From Ascaris suum (lineage: Eukaryota > Nematoda > Chromadorea > Rhabditida > Ascarididae), in assembly GCA_013433145.1 (NCBI GenBank), contig CM024180.1, positions 1,612,001 through 1,676,000 on the forward strand: a DNA stretch of 64,000 bases, in the 5' to 3' direction. Under the pieces are notes generated by a model. It was not told the origin of the DNA and ran no database searches. It saw nothing but the letters and a program-made list of their open reading frames with translations. A program made the translations under genes and the position numbers. Of this stretch, positions 1 to 23,848 are shown piece after piece; within the stretch, counting starts at the first letter, position 1; each line of letters begins with the position of its first letter.

Positions 1-1676
1 TAACACTTGAATAGGTGATAATCGAATCGTTTATTCATATTATAGCTTTCAAGAAAATTCTTATTCGTTTATTTAAATCATTCAGTTTGGAATACAAATA
101 AAGTTTCAATGCAAACGTAAAAAGTTGATTTTTTTTTCAACTTTCTAAAAGGTTTATATGAAATTAAAGTCTTCGAGACTAAGATCTGCATCGGAGAAAG
201 AAGCACAAAAAGACCTTTATTTCTTTTTAGTACCACAATCGCTTCATCTGCCGATAAGCTTTATTTTCTTTTCATTTCAATAAAGCTTTTTTGAAATTGA
301 TTATTATTTAAGAACAATGAATGAGTCCACTTTACTACTTTTACTTGTTTACTTGAATTATTCATTACGAATAAATGGTTTAGCTGAAGTTGTGAGTAGC
401 GTGAACTTAGATCGGATACTGAGTCATTACTGGTTAAATCACACATATATGGTTTAGTTGTTTAGCTGAACTGCAGTATACCTTATCATGCACCAAATAA
501 CAAACATATGCGCCATTACAACAGAGTGCAGCAGCTGATACTCACCCAAAGAGTGTAAAAATTCGAACAGCTGCCATTCATGTAGACAGTATAAAAGTGC
601 GAATCAACGATGCATAAATCGGTATTTGATATAGTTTGCGATGTTAACCACAATTAATGGTCATAGTTTCTGGATGTGATACGTTACAAGTGTAAATGCA
701 ATGCTAATTGAGAAATTTACTTGAGAAAATGAAAGAAAAGATTGAAAAAAAAATAGCTATGATATTTTTGAATTCGATGAGACATTTGTATTTTCTTTTT
801 TTTGTAAGTTAATCTGATTGTTTTATGTTCTGTTGTATATTGATTGCTCTCTCATTTAGCTATTGAATAGCCGATAGGAATATGATATCTGTCCTCATCG
901 TCAACTGATATATTTCTCAACGTAGACTAAACATTTGAACTTGATTATTTTCTCACCGGTTTCTTCAACAAATGTGCATTGTGTCTTGCTTTGGTGAGGT
1001 CGAGCACTGGTAAGAGAAGGAGAAGGAAGGAATGGAGAAGGAGAAAGGAAGGAGGAAGGAAAGTTGAGCTTGAAACGTTTTTAACGAGAAGCGAAAGAAT
1101 GCTCACTAAAATAAAAGAGGCTTGGATAATCTAGAACGCAAGTTTTGATAAGAATAAGAGTGAAATTGAGGACTAAAGTGATGAAAGAAAATGTTGATTG
1201 TCAATTACTTCCGCTTTTGAACAATAGGAAGCGGGTTTCAGTCCACACTGCTGCCACTTAGAAAAAAAAAACGATGTTTGCATGTGGAAAAGAGGAGGCG
1301 ACGAGAATGCTTTCAATAGCACTTTCTCCGAAATGATTTTCATGCTCCCATGATGTGGGATTTTGCCTTGGGAAATGAGAAAATACCAAACTCAAGGACT
1401 GCATCGATAAGTGACTATAACTTTGTTTCTGAAGCTGTTATGTCATACACAAATTCACGTGCAGTTGTTCGAAGGGGGAATATTTGTGCCGGATTTCCTG
1501 GATCCAAATTGGAAACAACCCTCAACCTGAATCACTCTTATTTTAAGTATATATTTCCTAATGAAAAATTTCATTGCTTTTTGCGATCGAGTGTTGTATG
1601 TGTGTGAGCTGAAACTGAAACTGAGATCTTCATAACTAATCAAAGCTAATCATCATTCAAAATTGGAAAATTTCAG
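1..1676. other. Upstream intronic or intergenic sequence with no exon recognised
   Basis: No exon is recognisable here. The heavy-chain gene that enters at base 1677 must have 5' exons encoding its cytoplasmic tail, membrane helix and first strand of the amylase fold. I find no segment encoding them, so they probably lie before the window. An 85-codon open frame at 1350-1607 has no hydrophobic helix and no family signal. A purine-rich GGAAGGA-type stretch lies near 1015-1075. Confidence 0.6.
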
Positions 1677-11716
<10,040 letters not shown>

Positions 11717-14382
11717 AGTTTTTCCTCACATGAGGAAATAGTAGAGGGGATTAGCCAGTGGGGATTTGAAGAAAAGAGATGGGGAAAAAAAAGTGCAACG
11801 AGGTTCTTTATGTGGCGGTATTTTTGCCGATATCGTCATCATTGAAGCATTTTAAACGATCCATGTTCATTTTCCGCTGATGGTTGCTCGGATCGTGGAT
11901 ATCTTAATTACGCTTGGATACCTTGCCTGGATGACAGATATAACCATACTCAATTTAAAATGCCTAGCTCATAATTTTCTTTAGCGGATATCCATAAATG
12001 CCGAGAATATTGGCTATCCTCAAATGTTTCATTTGCATATGAAGAAAGTCACAGTCGGATTTATGGACGAAAATATATCGCATTGCTTTTGCTTTGATTT
12101 TTGATCAATTGCACTTAAAACAATGAAATCGATGCCGCTATTCGAAAATTTATGAACGTTGATCGCCGCTCATCGCTAGCCGGTTTATGATTAAATTATC
12201 TAGTTATTTTCTAAAATAGACGATTATGTTTCTTCTATTATATTTATTAATTGCTAGCTTTATTGTTTCTCGAAAATATGTTCATCAAGTTTTATGAAAA
12301 ACTTTGAAATTTGGAAATTTGAATCCGATACATTTTGAAATTTTCAAAAATTTTAAAAGAAATTTCGAAACTAATCGATAATCCGAAACATTTTTTTCGG
12401 TTTTAAATTTCTTTTTGATTTTAACGGTCATAAGATTATTTCGTCACAAATTTTCCGATACATATAACGTTTTAGATGAATATTCAAACAGTCATCATGA
12501 AAAACATTACGTCTAATATTTGCATGGGGGAAAAAATCCTTTTGCATGGCGTTTTTAGCAGGAATATGTACCGCTTTTACGATGCTTTTCGTATTGAGAG
12601 CTATTTCAACGTTTTTTAATCGTTTTTTTTTTGAAAGAAATATAATCATCGATAAACGACTTTTCGTCCTTAAATCTTTGAATAATTTCAACAATTGCAC
12701 CCTTTTTTCTCTGGATTCGCATGTTGAGTATCTGTTAATTCATGCAAATATGTCTGATCCTGCCGAATGTATCGGAATTAAATTCGAAACGGTTTCATTT
12801 TCACTCGGAATAATGTTATGGGTTTTATAAATTTTACTAACTTATTATCGGCAGCATCTTTATTTGCTTTTTCGCATCGTCGAATAAATTCATTGCATTG
12901 TTGGTTATGCAAAAAGAATGCGTATCGTCGACGACATTGAGAGGTTCATTGTGCAAGAAATCAACACCCGAAACAACGCTAGACTATGTGGGAAAATATA
13001 TTGCAATAATACGCTTATCAGACACTGCTTCATAGCTGATTATTCAAATTGCAATGTTGGAAATTTATAAACGAAGTTATCGTAGAGAATATTGTAATGC
13101 AAAATCCACTAATCCTGACTTCAGGTGGATATTTCAACAGAAGAAGTTGCAGATCCTGCAATTTTAAGTGATAATTTGAAGGTGCAATAATGTTTAAGTT
13201 GCTGAAAATAGTGCGTTGCACATTTTTTTTCCACTCGTTTATTGCATCACTAAATTTATCATGAAACGGGAAAAATAGATCAGTGGATTGTCTTATTGAA
13301 ACGATTATCAGAATGCATCTATGAATTGTGTTTATTATAAAACAAATTTGGGCTAAATCTCAGATTAGGAGCTATCTTTATTCACTTCCGGAGTTTGATG
13401 CAAAACGGCTTTTGTTATGGCGTCATGAAGCAAACATGGCACCATGCTTGTATGCGCCTATATGTCTATGCGCAGTACCTTGGAATAGTAAGTAGAGGAG
13501 TTACATAGATAAAACTGTACTGGTATAATGTGGGCCATAGGATGTTCTTATCTCCAAATTTGCTTCGTTCACATGTAAGTGTATATTCGACGATACGCAA
13601 TTTTCCGGAATTACCTTGTCTGTAAATGTTAAAATAAGATGCTAGAGATTATTTACCACACAATCCAGTTCGCTTTTGCTGTAATTTTTCTAAGGCTTAT
13701 CTAAATCAAGTGACGGCAAATGATGAGGGTTGATGATCCGCTGTTACGAGAGAAAATTGCGTCAACTATTCTGCGATTTTTGAATGAATCACCCCTCGAG
13801 TTGTTAAAATTTCAATAATAATTATGGGCCAATTTCTAGTTACATGCTGTCCATTTTCTGAGAGCAATTGAATTCGGCGTAGAAACGAACATTTAGAATA
13901 CAATTATTCTAATGATCATTGACATAAAAATACACAAAATATTTTTTTCTTTGCAAATGATAAGAATATTTGAGAGCGTTAAGTCATTACATGCGGTTGA
14001 GTTGCATACTATTCATTTACTGCAGTATCTTCTGGGAACCGTTCCATTGGATAAATAGGTAAACCAAATGAAGAAATGTAAAAAGTGTTTAAAATTGCAA
14101 ACTACGTCTTTGCTAAATCCAACGAAATAATTCAATGAATCTAAGGGAGTCATGCAAAGCAAAGCAATAGCAATGGAGTAATGCTGCCTCCACCAAACTT
14201 TTCACCAAAACGTGTCGTCACATTAGGATTTACAGGTGACACACTACTTTACGGAGTTGATGAGTACTATTAAAACCTGGATTTCAACTATTTTATTATT
14301 TTTGTATTATCGATGCACTTCGCTATATCCGTTTCGAAAATTAAAAGTGAAAGAAATTCTATAGATGGGCATACTGCGCCCT
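11717..14382. other. Convergent intergenic region, no gene recognised
   Basis: This lies between the 3' end of the plus-strand heavy-chain gene and the 3' end of the minus-strand candidate gene. It is AT-rich with poly-T and poly-A runs. A 94-codon plus-strand open frame at 12546-12830 starts with a hydrophobic stretch but has no splice or family support. No canonical AATAAA lies close behind the TGA at 11714-11716. Confidence 0.5.
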
Positions 14383-16344
<1,962 letters not shown>

Positions 16345-18911
16345 CTGTAAAATTGAAACGGATTTGCTCATATATCCTTACAGCAAAATCACGTTCAAAT
16401 AAATCAGAAACAACGTTTGATTTGTTCTCCTTTTTCAAGTAGGAAGAAGCTTGAAACAGCGGAAATTATTTCCAAGGATATACGCATAAAAACTTAAGAA
16501 AGAGTGCTAGAGGTTATAGTGCAGACGTGGCTAATTCCTTTAAAGTCTGCATGCTTTGGACGCCTTACGCACTTGTCATATATGATGAACCTACAAATCA
16601 TTCAAGATTGCGATGATGTTGCTTAGCTCATTTTACCTTTCTTTGATGGCTACCTTTGTTTCGGTAAACAGGTATATAATATGTCCGGTCGTGCAGACAT
16701 CTCAAAAATCAAACGCAGTATGAACTTTTTTCTTGCGCTAGAAACGTACACCTACAATACAAGATTTTGTTCAAAATTATCGGCGGTGCAAGGTGAAGCT
16801 ATGAAAGTTCAATGCCTAGCATTCCTCAATAACCTTACCTTTGTTTCGGTTTCTCATATGTATAGTCATTAGTGCGTTCACCTTCAATTAAAGATGATGT
16901 AAAGAGAACGATGCTTACTAGCATACTATGTTATCTGCATAAAATACGAACTGTTTGTTGCGTTGTCCCCTTGCAACTTTTTTTGTCCATTTCTGAATTT
17001 TTCTGGATTCTGCATTTTCGCGTTGTCTCCCATCCGTCATTACTTGGAATATTTTCTTCGAATTTCTATGGGTTCCTCTTAACTTTCTTATATGAGCGAT
17101 GAGATTTTCGTCACATACTTCTTCAAGGCCAAGTGATTTATATAGGATTCAATCGTATTAAAAGCAAGTCTTCTTCGCATAAACTCTTTAGAATTATTTA
17201 TCACAAATGTTATGCGGATTTTTCAAACGTTATTTCGGATGTTGTTTGGTCGAACTAAAAGAGAAGATACATGGTAGAAGGGTCGGCACCATACGAGCTT
17301 TTACTTCTCACTTATTTGAACAACCTACCTCACAAGTTTTCAACAGAAGTAAAATATGTGGAATATTTAATCACATGAATTGACCCCTCAACCATCCGTT
17401 CCCCTTCTCCACCCTCTCCTCCAGCATGATTCATCCATAAAGAATTCATATTTCTGTGGCATAACTGCTGCACAATGAGAATCGAACTGATATATGACTC
17501 GCGCCCACTTTTTTCACACTTTAGTGTCCACAGCTTCCCATCCTTTCAGTGATTAAGATGGAATATGGCATATGAGATCAGACGGTGGTGTCCCTTCCAC
17601 CCAACAAACTTGTTGGACTTGATTTCAGTGCTCATTTAGTTCAAAGTGCTGGAGGAAGAGACAAGCAAACATGCAAATACGCAGTCATGATATCGTCGTT
17701 TTAAAAAGTGTGCAAAACAGAAGAGCCATAACAAAGCAGGCTAAAGCAGTCACATGGTGGATGAGATCCGCCTTTTGAATTTCAGGGTAAGCTGCAAACA
17801 TAGTGCATTTTTTTTCCTCAACATTGCCGCACTGTTTAAAACGAATGGTTTCAGTAGCCTCACGTGAGGAGCTACCTTTTTTTGGGAAAGAAGTTCTGTG
17901 AGCGAAAAGGCGGATGGGTAATAGAAGCCCTCGAGAGCGCCTCATCGGTTAAATCATCTGACCTTGCACTCATAGCACACTACCTCGTACTACCTAATAT
18001 CTCACACCTTCAATAGTAAATTTTGATGAAGTCAGTCTCAAGAATTTTGGGCCAATCGTGAAACTTGGAAGTTGCGGTTTCCGAGCACAGAGATGCCGAA
18101 GACTGTGTTAGAGAAGGCCGTTCAGCTTCTCATTTGTTCGGCTTAGGAATGCTAAGATCGACAGCGATATTCACAAAAAAAAAGTGTTTTTGGGCAAGGA
18201 AACAATAAAAATGATCTTTCAAATAGAAATTTATTACCCACCGGGGAAAGCAAATCGAGAGGGCGAAAAGAGTCTCTTTTTCTTCTGAAGGGCCACATTT
18301 CTGCCCTGTCGCACCATTCTAGCAGTTGCATCATCAAGGCAGCGATACTACGCGGAAAGTCATATGGGTATGCTCCTTCAACAACTTTTGACTTTCATAG
18401 ATCACACGCATGAGTTGGATAGATCAATGATTGAGAATTCCATTGTTTTAACAGCTAATTTTATCAGCCAGGTCTCCATCGATACAGTGTGGTCATTTAT
18501 GAACTTCGTCTCGTTCTGGATCATGTTCGCGGTCAGTCGCTGAGTACAATATTACGCAAATATATTTACTAGACTTTCATGACGTTTCCTTGATGACCAT
18601 TCATTGCTTAATGACCATTCGATCTTTCATAACCGCAATCGTTATTGCACCATTGTGCGAGATTACAAGTTGATCAGCAAAAGATCACATCTTGTGATGA
18701 GTTGAAGTCACGTCATACAATTCAACGAATGCAATCAATCAGTACTAATCCCATTCAGTATCGTTTTCGTTGGTGATGCATTGTTTCTTCCGTTTGTCGT
18801 TTACGATCTCCATATGTGCTTATTGCATGACGATATTGCTTCTTTTTAAATATTAAATTCTTTGGGTCAATTTTTATGTTGTTTTTTTTTTGAAAGATTT
18901 CTACAACTCAC
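16345..18911. other. Probable intron or intergenic sequence with doubtful minus-strand exons
   Basis: Three short minus-strand stretches could be exons, but I cannot chain them. 16924-16839 starts ATG with a signal-like MLVSIVLFTSS and ends at a good GTAAGG donor. 17789-17684 follows a TTTGCAG acceptor and ends in a hydrophobic helix and a stop. About 18540-18410 follows a TACTCAG acceptor. The sequence ACCTTTGTTTCGGT occurs twice, near 16652 and 16837. None of these is firm enough to annotate separately. Confidence 0.3.
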
Positions 18912-19132
18912 TTTATTCTTAGATTGGATTTCTCTCTTGCAATTGCCTCTATAGCACTTTTTTTTTGATTTTCTAGCCAACAATCTATCCGTTGAAATAA
19001 GCGTTTTTCAAAAATTTTCAACAGGATTGTCGAAATTATCGTCATTGACTTTCCTTCATTTATCGTAACGTTGGTATATGTTCCAATAAAACTGATTCGA
19101 AAGCCAATATGAAATGAAGCCAAAAGCCAGCG
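18912..19132 (-). CDS. Probable internal exon of an unassigned minus-strand gene
   Basis: An open stretch of 221 bases on the minus strand is bounded by a GATTGCAG acceptor and a strong GTGAGT donor. It encodes 73 residues beginning RWLLASFHIGFRISFIGTY and ending in a charged helical segment (SAIEAIAREKSNLRI). It ends in phase 2 if it starts in phase 0. It may belong to the same gene as the exons at 14383-16344, but the exons between them are not resolved, so it is listed alone. No family was recognised. Confidence 0.35.
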
Positions 19133-19910
19133 CTGCAATCGATATTAGAGGCTTTGCAAAAAATCAACTACGACTTTAATATCGCAATGAAATTATATTA
19201 GAGCTTTCAAGCTGACTTCTATTAGAAGTTTGGAATAGTGTTTTAAAGTACTATTGAAAATGCGACGCACCACAATACTGAAAGCGATAGATACCATTAA
19301 AAATGCAAATGTGAATGAACACTAAACATTTGAGTTTTGCAATTCAGAGATGTTCAAATGCTCAAATATAATCCAACATTCCTACTAAATTCTTATGAAC
19401 TTCGTCGATGCATGCATATCACTGATTTAATCTATTCGAAAATATATCATTATGTAACATTATTACGCTTTATTCGTTGAGGTATTCATCTTCAGTGATA
19501 GTAGTGCTAAAGAGTTGATCCTCTCCAACACTACACGATTCTAATGACAGCAACGTAAATTTGTTTTTATTGTCAACAATATTAGAGTGGTTCCGCCGAT
19601 ATCCTATTCACATATCCCAAATTACAGCAGAAGAGGTTTTACTTAATAAATATTACTTCTACGTTTTGAATTTGCAACGGCAAACTAAGATCTCTTCACA
19701 CGTTACTTCCATAAAAATAATCGTGATTGATGTGTAAATCTTATTTCGCTACGATTACTTGTAATTAAAACTATATAAAGATGAGCACCTTAAGACTTGA
19801 TTTATTACTATACTTATTGCATATATGAGATATGTTCAAGTAGCGTAGTGCACGAATCGTATCCTTTATATTCACGTATGATCATTGTTCTTTTTTTCTT
19901 CAAGCGTATA

Positions 19911-19922
19911 AATTACTTTCAG
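19911..19922 (+). promoter_or_regulatory. Probable spliced-leader trans-splice acceptor
   Basis: The sequence ATTACTTTCAG ends at 19922, 22 bases before the ATG at 19944, and no upstream cis exon is evident. A TTTCAG this close to a start codon is the usual setting for spliced-leader addition in nematodes. Whether the leader is actually added cannot be seen from DNA alone. Confidence 0.5.
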
Positions 19923-19943
19923 TTTGAAACACTTGCAAACAAT

Positions 19944-22900
19944 ATGTTCGCGTTGCAATTGTTGTCGATTCTCGTGATTAACGTCTCGATAGTTTCTTCG
20001 CTGTACAGTTGCTATGACGGTTTTGTAGGGCGAATTCGGGTATGTGATTCGTTCACTCATTGTTTCCATATTTACCGATTACAATAAATAATAACTCAAG
20101 TAAATATATGGGATAAGCAGAACGCTTTTTTTCGCGTATGAAAAAAAAATTGATGGGAAAAGCTTAGTGATGCACAGGCGAATGCTTTACCAATGGCGAG
20201 TGTTTCATAGCGGAAGTGACACTAATGTTCATGAGTCAGATATGATTGATTGTATGATGTGATAATATTTGAAAATACGACTCTTTGAGAGGCAAATGCG
20301 ATACATAACAAATAACCTAAAAATCAGCAAGATATCCTTTCGTATCCTTCTTGAAAAAGTATGTCGGTGCCTGCAAAAACCAAATCGGCCATCTACTCGT
20401 ACCGTGTTCAGGTGCTGCTGCTTTGATGAAAAAAAAATTTTTAATTGAATGTTACATTGTGTTTACGACACTACCATCATTTAGCACGATGGTGTAATTT
20501 AGCCGTTGGTACACATTACAGCAGTCAAATTCCTTTCCCGTTGCTTCTACGGTCCGGAATTATGCCGGACGAACATCACTGATATCGTGGAATCGTAATC
20601 AGCCATCATAGAAAATTCCTTGTGGAAGGAATCAAGAAATTTGGTGTCCGCAAGTCATGCTGCATATCAATCTTTAATCACTGTTAGATGATATATTAAA
20701 TGCATACAATATTCTGTATTAGGAGAGGCAATAACGGGCGCTGCCTCCTCAATTTTAGTATGGTTTCGTCGATGCGAACTTATGCAAATGTGGTCTTTTT
20801 CTTCGCAGAAAACATAAAATCGTATTTATAGAGGAATTATAGCGGCTTCGAATGCACATTTACTTATTATTAGGCAATTGGGGATTTTCCCGCATTCTGG
20901 GAAGTTCCGGGAAATCTATAAAATCGAAATGAGTGAGTAATACCATATAAGTTACTAATTATTGAGTTTAAAAGGGGGCAACACTCATCCTTCATGAAAA
21001 GCATCACTGCGGTGAGCATGAACGTTCTTTATTTGTGATAAACAGAAAATCCGACGATGTGCTACTGTTGGTGCGATCAGAACGATCGAAAAGTAAGTAA
21101 TAGGGAACCTCAACTAGTGATAAGAAATCTTTTCAATGCCTGATAATATTTTATAGTACCCCAATGAAGAAGAATTTCGTGACGTCAACGAAACACGAAT
21201 GTGTGCTGCGAAGTCGTGCATTCAGGTGACACTACATGAGGCAATTGATCGAGGTGAGCCTTCCCTTCATCTTCCATTCATACTATCTTCCATTACTGGT
21301 TTTAAGGAATTTTCATATCGTGCAGCGGACAGCTTAGGGAATTCCTTGTCCATCACGTTCGTTATTCATTGTATGAACTACCTGGTTCTTCTGCATCACA
21401 ATGGAGAGCGACCTCAAACTAACATATGATCCTAGTTCTCATAGAACTCTTCCTACACATTCATTTTCAAGCCACATGCGAGGACTACTCATAATCCTTT
21501 ACAGCTTCAATGGAAGCCATCTCGAGAAGGAATGAAACAGTTGCTTCGGACTTTTCAGAGGATGTGTTCATTCAATTTTTTAATTTCGAACGTTATAGCA
21601 CGATCAGTATGTTCGGATGTTCTATGATGCAGATCAGTATGCATCAAGATCAGTAGCACGATCAGTATGCATAGCACGATCAGTATGTTCGGATCGCTGT
21701 TTCTATGATGAAGACACATAAGCTATCCCGTTACTCCCTTCAGTAGTTTTTATTGATGACTGAGCAGCAATGAGGCACGCTTCCCATAATTCTTTATTCC
21801 ACAATAGTCATGTGCTCTTGCACATTGTAGTTAATTTTCCAGGTCCAATCTTGTGTACCTCTTGAAATGTGATGAGGTGGCTTCGTTTTTAGACATTGTT
21901 TTTTTTATTGTTTTTTTTGTGTTTTTGTTTTTGTTTTTAACTCTTGAGGTGTTTTTTTAGACAATCTTGTATTGTTTTTTTCTTCTTAGACAGATCTAAT
22001 TTATTAATTCACCGCACACCTTGAGAATTTTGGAAATTCACTACAAGATGGGTAAGATGGGTGATTAATGGCTTTTCGACGAGCAGTTTACCTCAGAACT
22101 TTCCGCATCTCTTTTAGTGGTCATCATCCGGATAAGACCATTCAATCTATTCTGTGAGGGAGTAACAATCCTTATCAATGTGCGATTGGTGCCATTGTGA
22201 TGAACAAATTAATTGTGATGCGTATTCGATGTGGCCAATATTACTGATCGCAGGCAAAACTTTGCTAGACTGGGTTCGAATAACTTCGAAGGCATTGGAA
22301 AAGAAGCATTAGCCAAGGCTGCAGATATAGTTTTATTTCGATAATGATGACTGTTCGTCATAGGTTTCCTTCGGACAATATGCATAGGCTATGGTAGGAC
22401 CATGGTAGGACCATAAAGCGGCTGTGATCATCGTATTTTTTTCAAGGGGACGCAGATAAAAGGAGTTTTGACTTCATGCCTTGTATCCATTATATAACCA
22501 ACGGCTTGTATGATCACATAGTTGGAATGCATGACGTGGCCACTCATAATAACACATACGTGTCCATTAGTTTCCATATAATACTGGAGGAAGTTACGAC
22601 TCGGAAATTTCAAAGCTGCGGAGCATTAGCTAATAGGCTACTAGCAACATCGTCGTCGGTCTAAAGACCACCTCAAATTGAACTTCGTCGATATGCAGCG
22701 CCATAGCAACATTTTTGCCATTTCTTCCGCAAATATATCTTTCCATCCACCTATGGTTTTTTTATTTGTGATACTTTTACGACATATATCCCAAGAAGTA
22801 CAAGCGGAAAAATAGATTCTAAGTGTTGTTTATCGTATGTTAGACGCTTTAGCAAAGATATTTTTTGCGAATTTCTATCAGAATTGTTGAGAATTTCAGC

Positions 22901-23848
22901 AGCTCTTCAATAGTATATTTAAGAGCTATAAGAACTAAATCGAAATGCCCCTATTGTATAGTGCATCGATAATTTCCATTATAGTACTCTTTCATCGCCT
23001 TAAAGCATTTTCAGAGGGTATTTATCATGAGGGTATTTCAACACGATGTGCTTATACTGGAGGTGATCGACAATTATGTCGAATGAACAATTGCACTGAT
23101 TTACAACATTATAATGGAATGCGTGGGAAGGTATGGATTTGGATTAATTTTGGATTTGGCGTTTCGAAGTTTTGGATTAATGTGTCAGGAGGATTTGGAT
23201 TAAGACATTGGACGGCAAATTTAGATTGAAGCACACCGATTGGAGTTACTTCTGGAAGAAATTTCAATTCTATAAGGAAAAATTTTGCTTCAAATCCACC
23301 GAATAGATATAACGTAGACAGATTTTTCTACTCTTGTAAAAAGGTTTAAACCAATCGTTTATTATCACCGACAAATTTGGGATTTCTATCTCAGTGTTTA
23401 ATGCACGCAAAATAATCCATTTTGAAGAGTGCATAAACTTATTCATTCACATCTCGTCAATTCATTCTCAATAATTCTTTTGCGAATTAAAAAAAAAAAA
23501 ATCTTTGAAAAAGTACGTAAGAGAATTCCCAAGCTGATCAATTATTAGGTTTTATGATGAAAAAAACGTTGAATAATTGCAATTTTATGACGATAAATAT
23601 TATCAGTTATTACATAAAGTAATAATAAATAGGTAAATTTATTTAATTTATCGGTCGGTCATTTGCAGTTCAAGTTTTGTTGCTGTGAAGGTAATGGTTG
23701 TAATATGGTGAACGCTTCATCATTCATCAAATTCTTTCCCGACAAGGAACTACATAAGAAAGATAAAACGAACGGAATCGGCATCCGGGATCATTCTATC
23801 GTTCTACTTATGTTCGGTTTTTGCCACATTGTATCAGTTTTAGCATGA
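19944..23848 (+). CDS. Ly6/uPAR-type three-finger protein, secreted and probably GPI-anchored
   Basis: Four exons join in phase into 162 residues and a TGA stop: 19944-20039, 21157-21253, 23015-23130, 23669-23848. Residues 1-20 are a signal peptide (MFALQLLSILVINVSIVSSL). The mature part has ten cysteines, at 23, 48, 53, 76, 86, 91, 107, 108, 109 and 114, the usual Ly6 number. It ends in the hallmark CCCEGNGCN, where the last Cys is followed by Asn. Three N-glycosylation sequons are seen: N43ET, N90CT and N118AS. After a charged spacer the last 16 or so residues are hydrophobic (SIVLLMFGFCHIVSVLA) and end the protein, as in a GPI-attachment signal. It should therefore sit on the outer cell surface; the partner is unknown. 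Family members modulate receptors or channels, but nothing here says which. Intron phases are 0, 1, 0. Confidence 0.82.
21597..21712. repeat. Short degenerate direct repeats of GATCAGTATG
   Basis: GATCAGTATG, often preceded by AGCAC and followed by TTCGGAT or CAT, occurs four times in about 100 bases, and a truncated GATCAGTA lies among them. It sits in intron 2 of the Ly6-like gene. Replication slippage is the simplest explanation. Confidence 0.8.
21898..21940. repeat. T-rich simple repeat with (TTTTTG)n units
   Basis: Long T runs broken by single G residues in intron 2 of the Ly6-like gene. It is nearly the complement of the A-rich tract at 40292-40332. Confidence 0.85.

Noticed and set aside
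1350..1607. 85-codon plus frame just before the first heavy-chain exon
   Set aside because: It has no membrane helix and no similarity to the expected N-terminal region, and it cannot be joined sensibly.
12546..12830. 94-codon plus-strand frame with a hydrophobic start
   Set aside because: It is AT-rich with T-run-coded Phe residues, has no family match, and its opposite strand is also open.
21046..21092. Cys-rich 47-base possible extra exon in the Ly6-like gene (reads NPTMCYCWCDQNDRK)
   Set aside because: It has splice-like ends, but joining it in that frame requires the preceding exon to end in phase 1, whereas it ends in phase 0. Without it the ten-cysteine pattern and all phases are correct.
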